Below are positions 26,745 through 35,186 of a stretch of DNA of 64,000 nt, piece after piece. Made by a program: the position numbers and the translations under genes. The first letter of the stretch is position 1. The number at the start of each line of letters is the position of its first letter. The DNA comes from an uncultured candidate division Zixibacteria bacterium (GTDB taxonomy: Bacteria; Zixibacteria; MSB-5A5; GN15; PGXB01): contig CALAMC010000047.1 of assembly GCA_937925655.1 (NCBI GenBank), positions 107,683 through 171,682 of the forward strand, in the 5' to 3' direction. The notes beneath the pieces were generated by a model, which saw only the letters and a program-made list of their open reading frames with translations, was not told where the DNA came from and made no database searches.

Positions 26745-27503
26745 TTACTTGCCTTCTTTTTCTTTCAGAAGCTGGATAACTTCGAAAGTCGCCTCATCCG
26801 TCGTATAGTTAAAAGCATCTACCTTATTAACAAAAAAGTTATAGAAAAAGATTCCGAGAATACCGGACGTCAAACCGCCCGCGGTATTGACCAGCGCTTC
26901 GGAAATACCGACCGCCAGCTGTTGCGCATCGATAACGCCACCTTCAACATTGCCGGTAGCGGCAAAAGCACGGATCATACCGATCGTCGTTCCCAGAAGA
27001 CCGATCATGGTGGCAATCGACGCGATTGTTGACATGGCAATCAGGTTACGTTCCAGAAGCGGTCCTTCCAGAGCATTGGCCTCGTCAATGGCCGCCTGCG
27101 TCATGGCCATTCTCTTTTCAGTGTCGATCGATTTGTCGTCTTTTATCTGACGGTAACGCTCGATTCCGGCCCGAAGAACGTTGGCGGTGGTCCCGCGCTG
27201 CTTGTCACAGGCCGCCAAAGCACCGTCGAAATCACCGGCATTCAAAAGCTGGATGACGTTCTTGAAAAAAACCTGCACCGAACTTTTGCCCTTGGCCACT
27301 TTGTACAGCGAAATAAACCTTTCGGCAACGAAAGCCAGAAGCATAAGCAAAACGGCGAAAAGAACCACAACCAGGGGTCCGCCCTGATGAACACTGTGGG
27401 CGATGGTCCCGGCCGGCTGGGCCTTCAATATCACGCCCCAAACAATGTAGCCAATCGTGAAGGCGAGTATGGTGATGACCGTTACGAATAATGACTGTTT
27501 CAC
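26745..27503 (-). CDS. exbB: ExbB/TolQ/MotA family proton channel protein
   Basis: 252 residues with three membrane helices: about 5-27, 42-62 and a C-terminal pair region around 155-180 and 205-230. The MotA/TolQ/ExbB signature lies at about 150-230 (AMSTIASIATMIGLLGTTIGMIRAF ... GISEALVNTAGGLTSGILGIFFYNFF). It supplies the channel that, with ExbD, energises TonB. It is preceded by a 306-residue membrane protein and followed by two exbD genes and tonB, all on one strand with short gaps. Confidence 0.94.
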   Translation of the reverse strand: MKQSLFVTVITILAFTIGYIVWGVILKAQPAGTIAHSVHQGGPLVVVLFAVLLMLLAFVAERFISLYKVAKGKSSVQVFFKNVIQLLNAGDFDGALAACDKQRGTTANVLRAGIERYRQIKDDKSIDTEKRMAMTQAAIDEANALEGPLLERNLIAMSTIASIATMIGLLGTTIGMIRAFAATGNVEGGVIDAQQLAVGISEALVNTAGGLTSGILGIFFYNFFVNKVDAFNYTTDEATFEVIQLLKEKEGK

Positions 27504-27546
27504 TTTTAAGTAACCTCCGAATTATTAAATTATGTTTATTCCCAAC

Positions 27547-28467
27547 CTAAATTTCCACTCCCTTGGCACCGTTCAGGGCAAAACAGGCCAGGGTAGTGTA
27601 AAAGCCATAAGACAGCAACCCCAGATAGACACCCGTCCCATAGCTTGTCCCGATTTGCTTGACCGCGGCGGTCGAAGTGTCAAAAGAATATTCCGCCCCG
27701 ATAATCGATAGAATTATACAAACGACATAAATCAGAATCGGGATCCAGGCCAGACGAAGCGTCTTTTTCAATTGCAGGGCCCGGACATCTTCGTTTCCCT
27801 TGACGGCATACAGGGTATAAAGGGCGTACCCGGCATAACCGACACAAAACAAAATATACAAAAGCATCAATATGGCGGTTAATATCAGGACGAACCCCGA
27901 TGAAAATATATCACCGCCATGACTTCCCAGCACCCCCAACGCACCCAGCGCCGAAATCGATTCATGTTCTTTTCTGATTTCCTTGCGCTTCGCCGTTGCC
28001 ATGACAGAGGTAAACCCCGCTTCGTCCTTCTTGGGAGCCGCTTGAGCCGTTTCCTCGGCCACGCCTGACGCCGCCGGCGTCGATTCACTCATCCCTTCGG
28101 CTATCAGCGAATCGGCCATACCCGTCACCGGTTGAGCCGCCGCCGGGGCAACGGTCTCCACTTCAAACTCGCGGAACCCCGAAAACCACGGGAAAAACAG
28201 CGAGACAATCAGAAGAACCGAAGTGATCGTCAGGATAACTCGCTCGAACGACGTAACACGGGCTTCTTCCAGAGTGTTGTGCTCACGAACCCGCACGCCC
28301 GTCTGGCGCTTCTGCCGCACTTTTTCCACCCAACTTTCACGTTCGGAATCCGATTTGAAGATATTACCGATTTTGCCGGGATGAATCTCGAATCCAAGGT
28401 ATTTGAACCTCTCGTCGGGATTAAAGGTCTTTTGAACCTCTTTGTCTTTATCTTCCTTACCGGCCAT
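27547..28467 (-). CDS. Multi-pass membrane protein of the ExbB/TonB operon, function unknown
   Basis: 306 residues; TAGGAGAG before the ATG. A soluble N-terminus (about 1-75) includes KFLGFEIHPGKIGNIFKSDSERESWVEKV-like sequence. Then come a membrane helix (about 76-97, VILTITSVLLIVSLFFPW), an extracytoplasmic Ala/Pro-rich segment (about 100-170), and three or four further helices (about 185-300). The family is not recognised. Its place between the TPR protein and exbB suggests a structural or assembly role for the energised complex; that is inference from context only. Confidence 0.82.
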   Translation of the reverse strand: MAGKEDKDKEVQKTFNPDERFKYLGFEIHPGKIGNIFKSDSERESWVEKVRQKRQTGVRVREHNTLEEARVTSFERVILTITSVLLIVSLFFPWFSGFREFEVETVAPAAAQPVTGMADSLIAEGMSESTPAASGVAEETAQAAPKKDEAGFTSVMATAKRKEIRKEHESISALGALGVLGSHGGDIFSSGFVLILTAILMLLYILFCVGYAGYALYTLYAVKGNEDVRALQLKKTLRLAWIPILIYVVCIILSIIGAEYSFDTSTAAVKQIGTSYGTGVYLGLLSYGFYTTLACFALNGAKGVEI

Positions 28468-28495
28468 GTACTCTCCTAATATATATTAAAGTAAA

Positions 28496-30436
28496 CTAAT
28501 GTTCGAATTTGACCTGCTGGTAACCCTCTTTGGCCGCCTGGTTGCCCGGCTGGTACTTTAACGTTTTCTGATACCATTCGTCGGCCGCGGCAAAGTCGGC
28601 GGTGGCTCCCGACTTGTCTCCCCCCTGGCGCCTCTCGATGGCGCGGAAATGATAAGTCTGCGCTATCCACAAAATCAGATCGGTATTTTCTGCTTCCCCC
28701 TTGCCGGCCTTTTTGAAACATTCCAGCGCCTTTAAAAGCGAATTGAGAGCCCTCGTATTATTGGTCGGGCAAATCCCGCCAAAATAGGCGTAGCCGAGCG
28801 CCTTGTGCGCATCGCAGTTTTCCGGGTCTATTTCCAGAACCTTTTGATACCAGCTGACGCCGTTGGCACAATCATTCAACTGGTAAAGGTAAACCGAGGC
28901 CAGCATGCCGCGCGCCCTTATCGCCGTCGCCTGATTCTTCTCATTGGCCCAGATCGAAGCCCAGTACTCAACGTTAATCTTCTCCAGATATTCCACCGCC
29001 AGCCGGGCCAGATCGACACCTTCCAGCGGATCGGCCTTACGGCGATCACTCTCAATACCCAGATCTTCATCCTCGTCCACGGCCAGACCGCCTCGTTCCA
29101 GAAGATACAGCGCCGATGTCGCCGCGTTGTAGTAAATGAACCACTGACGATCATCCACTCCCAGAGCGATCCGCTTCATATAGTATATCAGGGCGTTGCG
29201 ATAATCACCGACCAGCGTATAGGAAACGGCTACACCATACAACAAACGAACTTGAGTCGAATCGTATTCGAGAGATTTCTTGTAATAAACAATGGTATTG
29301 TAATTATCCTTGAGATTTTCGTAACATTCGCCCATCCGACGGTATATTTCCGAATTATCGATGGAAGAATTATAATCTGCACCCTGCTCCCGGACGAGAT
29401 CATTGTGCTTGGTGAAATACACCAGCGCCGAATCATACATTTCAAGACCCTGGAAAATCCGCCCGTAATAGAAATATATATCGCGCGGTTCGACCGGAAT
29501 CGCCAGCACGGTGCGGAAATTCTGGAGGGCTTCTTCGTATCCGCCCAGAATCAGGTATGACATGCCGGCTTCATAATACGCCCGCCCGGTCGTACTGTCC
29601 GGGGCCGCCCCGGAAAGTTCGAAATACTTTTTATATGAACCGATTGTTTCCAGATAACGCTGCTTGGCCTCTTCGGTGGAACGGCTCGACCGGGCCGCCT
29701 TGTAATATATCCCGCCGGCCCGCATCCAGGCGTCGGCATGGGTCGAATCCTTCTGCAAAACGATCTGAAGCTTCTCGAGCGCGCATGAATAATCTTTCAA
29801 CTCCAGACAGGCTTCGGCCCAGCGAAAATACACCTCCAGCGAAGCCGTATCAATCTCCAGTGCCTCTTCATATGAAGTGATGGCCAGAGGATATATCTTG
29901 TTCCGAAAATTGGCGTCACCAAGATTCAGATAATACTCGGCGTTTTTGCCGTCGACGCTGATCGCCTTGCGAAATTCCGTGTCGGCCTCGTTGTACTTGC
30001 CCTGCGCCATGTACACCAGACCGAGCCCGTTGCGAAACTGCGCCTGCATCTTGCGGTCCTTCTTGAGACCTTCCTGGAAAAGCTTCTCCGCTTCATCGAC
30101 CTTGTTGAGTCTTAATTTCACCTTGCCTAATAGATACATGCCTTCATAGTATTTCTTGTTCTTATCCAGCGCCACCTGAAGTATCTCTTCGGCCTTGGCA
30201 TACCTGTTTTGCTCCAAGTAAATCTGTCCCAGCAAATAATAGTTGGCTTCAAAACTCGGGTCGATACCGATTTCCCGGTTGAGCATATCGATCGCGGCTG
30301 TCGTATCCCCGGCGTTCAGGACGTTTGTGATTTCCTGCTTGACATCGGCCGCCCCGATCACCGGAGCCAGCACCATGACCATTACACATGACAATAAAGC
30401 TGTTTTAAGATACGCCTTTTGATACGGAATACTCAA
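28496..30436 (-). CDS. Secreted TPR-repeat protein, first gene of the ExbB/TonB operon
   Basis: 646 residues from a TTG at 30436 with GAGG 6 nt upstream. A longer frame back to 30526 is excluded because the promoter -10 lies inside it. The signal segment is LKTALLSCVMVMVLAPVIGAAD. At least ten TPR units follow through the length (for example NYYLLGQIYLEQNRYAKAEEILQVAL, AEYYLNLGDANFRNKIYPLAITSYEEAL, and CDAHKALGYAYFGG near the end). TPR arrays are protein-binding scaffolds, and here it is probably periplasmic. In several FCB bacteria a TPR protein is found beside ExbB/ExbD/TonB. The stop is 28 bases before the next gene's start. Confidence 0.88.
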   Translation of the reverse strand: MSIPYQKAYLKTALLSCVMVMVLAPVIGAADVKQEITNVLNAGDTTAAIDMLNREIGIDPSFEANYYLLGQIYLEQNRYAKAEEILQVALDKNKKYYEGMYLLGKVKLRLNKVDEAEKLFQEGLKKDRKMQAQFRNGLGLVYMAQGKYNEADTEFRKAISVDGKNAEYYLNLGDANFRNKIYPLAITSYEEALEIDTASLEVYFRWAEACLELKDYSCALEKLQIVLQKDSTHADAWMRAGGIYYKAARSSRSTEEAKQRYLETIGSYKKYFELSGAAPDSTTGRAYYEAGMSYLILGGYEEALQNFRTVLAIPVEPRDIYFYYGRIFQGLEMYDSALVYFTKHNDLVREQGADYNSSIDNSEIYRRMGECYENLKDNYNTIVYYKKSLEYDSTQVRLLYGVAVSYTLVGDYRNALIYYMKRIALGVDDRQWFIYYNAATSALYLLERGGLAVDEDEDLGIESDRRKADPLEGVDLARLAVEYLEKINVEYWASIWANEKNQATAIRARGMLASVYLYQLNDCANGVSWYQKVLEIDPENCDAHKALGYAYFGGICPTNNTRALNSLLKALECFKKAGKGEAENTDLILWIAQTYHFRAIERRQGGDKSGATADFAAADEWYQKTLKYQPGNQAAKEGYQQVKFEH

Positions 30437-30471
30437 CTTGGTACCTCGCTTCTCCAAAAAATTAATCTCGA

Positions 30472-30499
30472 AAAATAGTTTAATTGCCCGAATTGTCAA
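30472..30499 (-). promoter_or_regulatory. Promoter of the TPR-exbB-exbD-exbD-tonB operon
   Basis: Minus strand TTGACA (30494-30499), 16-nt spacer, TATTTT (30472-30477). It lies just after the stop of the small membrane gene and 36 bases before the TTG start, which fixes the start of the TPR gene. Confidence 0.7.
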
Positions 30500-30500
30500 G

Positions 30501-30731
30501 CTATTTTGTTTTCTCTTCTGTTTCATGGCTTAACCCCTCCGGTTTCCCGTAATAACGCTTATGGTAATACCTGATACGCCATAAAAAATATATCAACAAA
30601 AGAACTGCGATCATCAGCCTGGCCGTCAACGATAGCGTTATGGGCATGAAAAAGAGGATGTACATGCCCCCGATCAGGACAATAACGGCTGAAGCCAGGT
30701 TAACTATTCTCGATGGTCGTAATTCGGGCAT
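30501..30731 (-). CDS. Small membrane protein, two helices
   Basis: 76 residues from the ATG at 30731, preceded by AAGGAAGG with 5 nt spacing; an ATG at 30782 in frame has no such site. Two hydrophobic helices (about 10-30 and 35-55) are followed by a basic RIRYYHKRYYG stretch and a charged tail. Family not recognised. It has no neighbour in its transcription unit that explains it, and it ends where the next operon's promoter begins. Confidence 0.72.
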   Translation of the reverse strand: MPELRPSRIVNLASAVIVLIGGMYILFFMPITLSLTARLMIAVLLLIYFLWRIRYYHKRYYGKPEGLSHETEEKTK

Positions 30732-31009
30732 TGTTACCTTCCTTTTGCTTATTATACAACCCAATCCGGCGTAACTTCCCATAAGTCGGGGTCCTTGGTT
30801 TTATTTAAATCAACTTTCATGCCGCAAATTTCACCATTGACATGCCTGTTAGTTGTTGCCAAGGCATAACTTAATGATTCCCTGCAAGCGTCCGAAACGG
30901 CGCCCGTCCAGTATTCGCAGATTCTGCGCCATAAAATTCACAAGTTTGGGGGATAACACTCATAAGCGGCTGGATAATAAAGCATTACATCGCAAAACAC
31001 ATTTCCCGG

Positions 31010-32128
31010 CTAATCCAGCCAATTGGCGATTATTCGTAGTTTATTACTACTTCCGGCACGCGTAATCATCAGTCTTCCCACATACGGCACCGCGTGGCCG
31101 CTGGTATCAATGGCGGGGATGAATTTAATTAGCTTCAAAACTCGGTTGAGGTCTTCCTTTGACTTGGCCGAAAGCTGTTTTTCATATAAGGCCCATTCAA
31201 TCCTTCCGTCGGCTGTAATATTGACCGAAACCGGGATAGAATCCTTTTCCACCGCCATTCCCGGAAAGCCAAACGTCCCGGATATATTTTCCGGATAAGC
31301 CGGACCGACCAGTGAATCAAGATACAGGACTGTCTCTAAGCGGAAGCGATCAAGATATATATTCTTGGCCGATAGGCTGTCGTAGGGCCAGGCCGTCGTG
31401 GGATAATTAACTTTATCAAAAAAGCGTGCAATAAGATAAAACTCCGCCGGAAATTCCTCTTCTCCATATCCGCCACCGCGGAACCGGGCATAACGGGCCG
31501 TGATGGAAAATAAATCCGCAAGCTTTTCATTGCTGGTCGAATGAATTTCCATATCGGCATCCCGCCCATCCCCGTCCATCCTGACCCGAAAAATTGCATA
31601 ATCATAACCGGCTCGCCCCGAGTCGCGCGGAATATTCAAATAATATGACGGAAAATATTCCAGACCCGGAAGAGTAAAGCCGTTGTCGGTCAACATCCGG
31701 TCAATAAGCTTCCTATCCCGACTGCCGGATATGGCATCATAAGGCAATGTTAATCCGACCCGTCGAAAATATCCGGAAGAATTGAAGGTGACAAACACCG
31801 GCAACACCACCGGCACAGCCCGCCCCATAATTTTCGCCGGTTCGAATTGAAGCGATTTCAGCGAATTTTTTACGCCTCGTACAAAATCGGGTCTTACGTT
31901 CGTATCGTAATCGATAGAATCGATTCGGCCATCGGCGCCAAGAAAAAGCCGGACCATGACCTCAACGGAATAGGTGGTTCTAAAAACGGTATCCGATGGC
32001 AACACCCAGGCGGCCGGGTCAGTCAACAAAATGGGGAATTTCAATCCGAGTAACTCTTCCGATGATTCCATTGCCGGAGCCGGAATGGACCAAAACAAGA
32101 CAATGAAAACTAAAAGCATCGTCCGCAT
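31010..32128 (-). CDS. Exported protein with two TonB-C-like domains
   Basis: 372 residues. Signal peptide MRTMLLVFIVLFWSIPAPAM. Residues about 50-115 (VEVMVRLFLGADGRIDSIDY ... SLQFEPAKIMGRAVPVVLPVFVTF) match the strand-helix-strand pattern of TonB-C domains. Residues about 295-360 (VSVNITADGRIEWALYEK ... IKFIPAIDTSGHAVPYVGRLMI) repeat it. The middle has no recognised domain. There is no membrane anchor beyond the signal, so it is a periplasmic or lipid-free secreted protein. The function is unknown; a receptor plug-binding or decoy role is speculation. It lies 84 bases downstream of the flippase gene. Confidence 0.78.
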   Translation of the reverse strand: MRTMLLVFIVLFWSIPAPAMESSEELLGLKFPILLTDPAAWVLPSDTVFRTTYSVEVMVRLFLGADGRIDSIDYDTNVRPDFVRGVKNSLKSLQFEPAKIMGRAVPVVLPVFVTFNSSGYFRRVGLTLPYDAISGSRDRKLIDRMLTDNGFTLPGLEYFPSYYLNIPRDSGRAGYDYAIFRVRMDGDGRDADMEIHSTSNEKLADLFSITARYARFRGGGYGEEEFPAEFYLIARFFDKVNYPTTAWPYDSLSAKNIYLDRFRLETVLYLDSLVGPAYPENISGTFGFPGMAVEKDSIPVSVNITADGRIEWALYEKQLSAKSKEDLNRVLKLIKFIPAIDTSGHAVPYVGRLMITRAGSSNKLRIIANWLD

Positions 32129-32211
32129 AATCGATTATAGCGACCTGTAATGCCCCTGTCAAACATTGTTTCCGGATATATCATCTCCATATTATATGCT
32201 TTAATCATTGT

Positions 32212-33717
32212 TCAGGTCCGTTTGAATCCTCTTTTTATCAACGCCCGGTCTTCAGACGGGACAATGATTTTCAGGCCCATCAGGCAGACCAGAAGCACAA
32301 CCGAAACATCGACTGCAAATAACAGCCAACCCGCAGGATCGATAAGGGCCTTCATCCCCAGCGAGACGACGATCGAAAAGACACCGCCCAAAACCGCGAC
32401 CGAAAAAAAAGACCCATAAAACGACCCCAGCCCAATCCCCAGAACCGAACGGATAATCATCGGCATAACAATCAAATAAATAAAAAATTGCGGGATAATC
32501 GTGCCATAGGCAACCCCGTCCAATCCGAACCTTTTTAAAAGCCAAAGGCTTAAAACCAGGTTGGCCAAACCCTCGGCGGTTATGGCATATAGTATATGCT
32601 TATGCGCGCTCAAGCCATAAAGGACCGAGTTAGCAACGGTCTGGGGCAAATATATCGCGGCCGGGATAACCAGAATCCTTAAGATTCGGGCCGTATGCTC
32701 ATAACCCGGGCCCAGCCACAAAGTCATAAATGAATCGGCAAAAACCAAAATCATACCCGACATCACAAAAGTAAAATAGGTCAGATATTTGGTGCCACGG
32801 GTGTAAATCAGCGTGATATTATCCTTTCGTCCCAGAACCTCATAATGACTGATCAGCGGTCGCAACGGAAACGACACCGCCAGAACGATATTGCGCATAT
32901 AGACCACTATCGACCCGGCTATGGCATATTTGGTGACCGACTCCACATCGAAAAAATAGCCGACAATAACATTATCCGTATTGGCAATAAACAACCACGC
33001 AATCGAAATCAAAAATCCGATATATCCATAACTGTATATTTCGTGCAAAGTGGCCCGGTTAAAAAAGCCCGGCCCGAACCTGATTTGCGGATGCAGCCTC
33101 ATGAGCCACACCGCCGCGATTACCTGCCGCACGGCGCTGTAACCCAGAAACGCCCCGGCCATCTCGACCATACCATAACCCGCCGACAGCAAAGCCACAA
33201 CGGTAATGGTTCTTAATATGTCTTCGGCCATGGCCAGGGCGTTGGCGATATCATAACGGTGCACGGCATTGAGCGATTCAGTCCAGCTCATCATGAAAAA
33301 ATTGACGGCCACATTCAGACCGATTATTATAAGCGCCTGCCTTGTCTCGTCCAGAAATTCGGGCGGTATCGAAAACCGACCCAGGATTAAATAGGCCAGC
33401 ACCAGCGACAAAACAACCGTTATGGCCGCAACCATTGAGTATAGTACAAATGATGTATTTATGACGGCATTGATATTGTCGAAATCTTTTAATCCAAGAT
33501 ATTTTGAGACAAAGCGTATAACCGCCTGCCGCATGCCCAGATCGAATATGGTCAGGTAGTTTATTACCGAAAAAACCAGTGCCCAGGCACCGTAGCGGCC
33601 GTCCCCGAGCGAATGAATAACAAAAGGATTGACAAGAAACGCGATGGCCAGCCGCACCCCCAGCGCCGCCCAGCTGGAAAAGACATTTTTGGAAAACTGC
33701 TGTATCATCCCCGGCAT
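32212..33717 (-). CDS. Polysaccharide/O-antigen flippase-like membrane protein (MATE/Wzx superfamily)
   Basis: About 501 residues from the ATG at 33717; the open frame extends to 33801 but would overlap the upstream gene. About 12-14 hydrophobic helices run over the length, and the N-terminus (FSSWAALGVRLAIAFLVNPFVIHSLGDGRYGAW) is typical of Wzx/RfbX-type exporters. Such proteins move undecaprenyl-linked oligosaccharides across the inner membrane. No glycosyltransferase lies next to it, so the substrate is unknown. No clear Shine-Dalgarno. It is co-directional with the small membrane gene 49 bases upstream. Confidence 0.85.
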   Translation of the reverse strand: MPGMIQQFSKNVFSSWAALGVRLAIAFLVNPFVIHSLGDGRYGAWALVFSVINYLTIFDLGMRQAVIRFVSKYLGLKDFDNINAVINTSFVLYSMVAAITVVLSLVLAYLILGRFSIPPEFLDETRQALIIIGLNVAVNFFMMSWTESLNAVHRYDIANALAMAEDILRTITVVALLSAGYGMVEMAGAFLGYSAVRQVIAAVWLMRLHPQIRFGPGFFNRATLHEIYSYGYIGFLISIAWLFIANTDNVIVGYFFDVESVTKYAIAGSIVVYMRNIVLAVSFPLRPLISHYEVLGRKDNITLIYTRGTKYLTYFTFVMSGMILVFADSFMTLWLGPGYEHTARILRILVIPAAIYLPQTVANSVLYGLSAHKHILYAITAEGLANLVLSLWLLKRFGLDGVAYGTIIPQFFIYLIVMPMIIRSVLGIGLGSFYGSFFSVAVLGGVFSIVVSLGMKALIDPAGWLLFAVDVSVVLLVCLMGLKIIVPSEDRALIKRGFKRT

Positions 33718-33766
33718 GGGGATAAATATATAACTTTTTATGTAATATTGTGCAAATCGAACCGCG

Positions 33767-34243
33767 CTATAACTCCGGCGTGGCGCGAAGCTCCAGTCCA
33801 ATCCAGGTCATGGCGGCCAGAACAAATAGAGCCATCCGGGCCGGTTCTGGACAAACTTGCCCCGTATCTTTTAATAGGGCCCACACTCCCAAACCGATCA
33901 CCAGCTTTATAACCGCTTCGCTGAACCGCTGCTGCAAAATATTAAAGGCCCCGATTAATAAAAGAAGCAATGCTACCGCCGGGCCGAGTATCTCTATAAA
34001 CCATCCCTCGACCGTATAATTTGTCCGAAACACGCCCAGCGCCGGTAAATCATAATTGGCCAATATAATAATGGTATGAACAAAGGCAAAAAACGCCGCC
34101 AAAGTCATAAACAAAAGGGCCTCAACCGTTCCGGATTGCCGCTCCCGCAAAGCCGCCATAATAAAAAACAGCCCTGCCGCTACCAGCCCGGATAAAAACA
34201 GGGAACTTCCCAAACCTAATATGTCTCTAATCGAGGCATCCAT
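33767..34243 (-). CDS. Small four-helix membrane protein, function unknown
   Basis: 158 residues with four predicted membrane helices (about 10-32, 42-64, 82-104, 110-150). No motif is recognised. It lies directly upstream of the flippase and is probably in the same unit. No Shine-Dalgarno is visible ahead of the ATG. Confidence 0.6.
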   Translation of the reverse strand: MDASIRDILGLGSSLFLSGLVAAGLFFIMAALRERQSGTVEALLFMTLAAFFAFVHTIIILANYDLPALGVFRTNYTVEGWFIEILGPAVALLLLLIGAFNILQQRFSEAVIKLVIGLGVWALLKDTGQVCPEPARMALFVLAAMTWIGLELRATPEL

Positions 34244-34412
34244 ATTAAATAGTTAGTATATACTGTAAATGGCGTGCCGTCGGTCGAAATGAATAAACGA
34301 GCCCGCAAGCTCTTGGTATATAAGAGCTTTTGAAGCAACAGATAATCGTCGGGCCGGTTCGGCCTGAAAATATCGTCATGGAAACTGAAAATGAATGCAG
34401 ATGGAAGAAAAA

Positions 34413-34802
34413 CTAAAAACCCTGGCTCTTAAGGAACTTTTCACCCTCTTCCTGGGTCTTAAAAATCCTACTGATTTCTTCCGTGCCCCCAATGACAAAC
34501 ATCTTCTTAAGCTGCTTTATTGTCGTCGGGTCATCGATAATATTGACCGACCAGACCATCCCGTTCTCGCGACACCATTTCAAATGTTCACCGACAATTT
34601 CGAGTATTTCAGGATAAGATGACTTCCAGTTGCATAAATTGATAAGCTTGGCCCAGTTGCCTTTGGTCAACGGGGCCGCCGTCTCGGCAAACTCGTCGCG
34701 ATATTTCAAGGCGGTATCCTGCTTCCAAATGCCATAGATTTTTTCAACGACTAACCGACGCTTCGGGTCAATATCAATTGTGAAATTCATATTAAAAGGC
34801 AT
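34413..34802 (-). CDS. Small SpoIIAA/STAS-like protein, function unknown
   Basis: 129 residues from the ATG at 34802, which has AGAGG 6 nt upstream; a TTG six bases further up is less likely. The pattern of short strands and helices (FTIDIDPKRRLVVEKIYGIW ... GNWAKLINLCNWKSSYPEILEIVGEHLKWCRENGM) resembles the SpoIIAA/STAS-like group of single-domain proteins, whose roles are mostly unknown. The match is by fold pattern and is weak. Lone gene with no informative neighbours. Confidence 0.65.
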   Translation of the reverse strand: MPFNMNFTIDIDPKRRLVVEKIYGIWKQDTALKYRDEFAETAAPLTKGNWAKLINLCNWKSSYPEILEIVGEHLKWCRENGMVWSVNIIDDPTTIKQLKKMFVIGGTEEISRIFKTQEEGEKFLKSQGF

Positions 34803-34808
34803 TTTCAA

Positions 34809-35186
34809 CCTCTATTAAGTTATTACGAAAGGCAATTTAATGTTTAGCTGGTACTCTTTCGTGACAATACAATATCGCGAATGCCTGAACTTAAGTCAAT
34901 ACAAAAAAGCCTTACCCCAAAAATAAAAGATGCCGCCTGTTAAGGCGACATCCTTCTGGGAGGGACTATGTGTAAGGCATATGTTATACGCCAATAGAAT
35001 TGGCTTCGTTGCATACAATATCAACTTTTTTAAAAAAAACAAGACTTTTTTTCAAAAAAATATGCCATTTTTGTATCCGGGCCACTCGCCTGGAATTTAT
35101 CTCATTGCCGAACAATCGCTTACTTTATGTGCCGCTATATTTTTTCAGGTTGTATAATAAAATACTTTGAAAGTTCTCGAAACGAA
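34809..35186. other. 378-base intergenic region between the STAS-like gene and ccmF
   Basis: It holds the terminator of the ccm operon (34919-34952) and an AT-rich stretch with A and T runs at about 35025-35065. No gene is seen. Confidence 0.6.
34919..34952 (-). terminator. Terminator of the ccm operon
   Basis: Nine-position stem with one mismatch (34929-34937 with 34944-34952), loop TGTTAA, followed on the minus strand by TTTTATTTTT. It lies about 235 bases after the ccmF stop. Confidence 0.65.

Noticed and set aside
34307..34329. 8-bp inverted repeat AAGCTCTT/AAGAGCTT downstream of the membrane gene
   Set aside because: No T-run on the strand that would need a terminator; could be chance in an AT-rich stretch.
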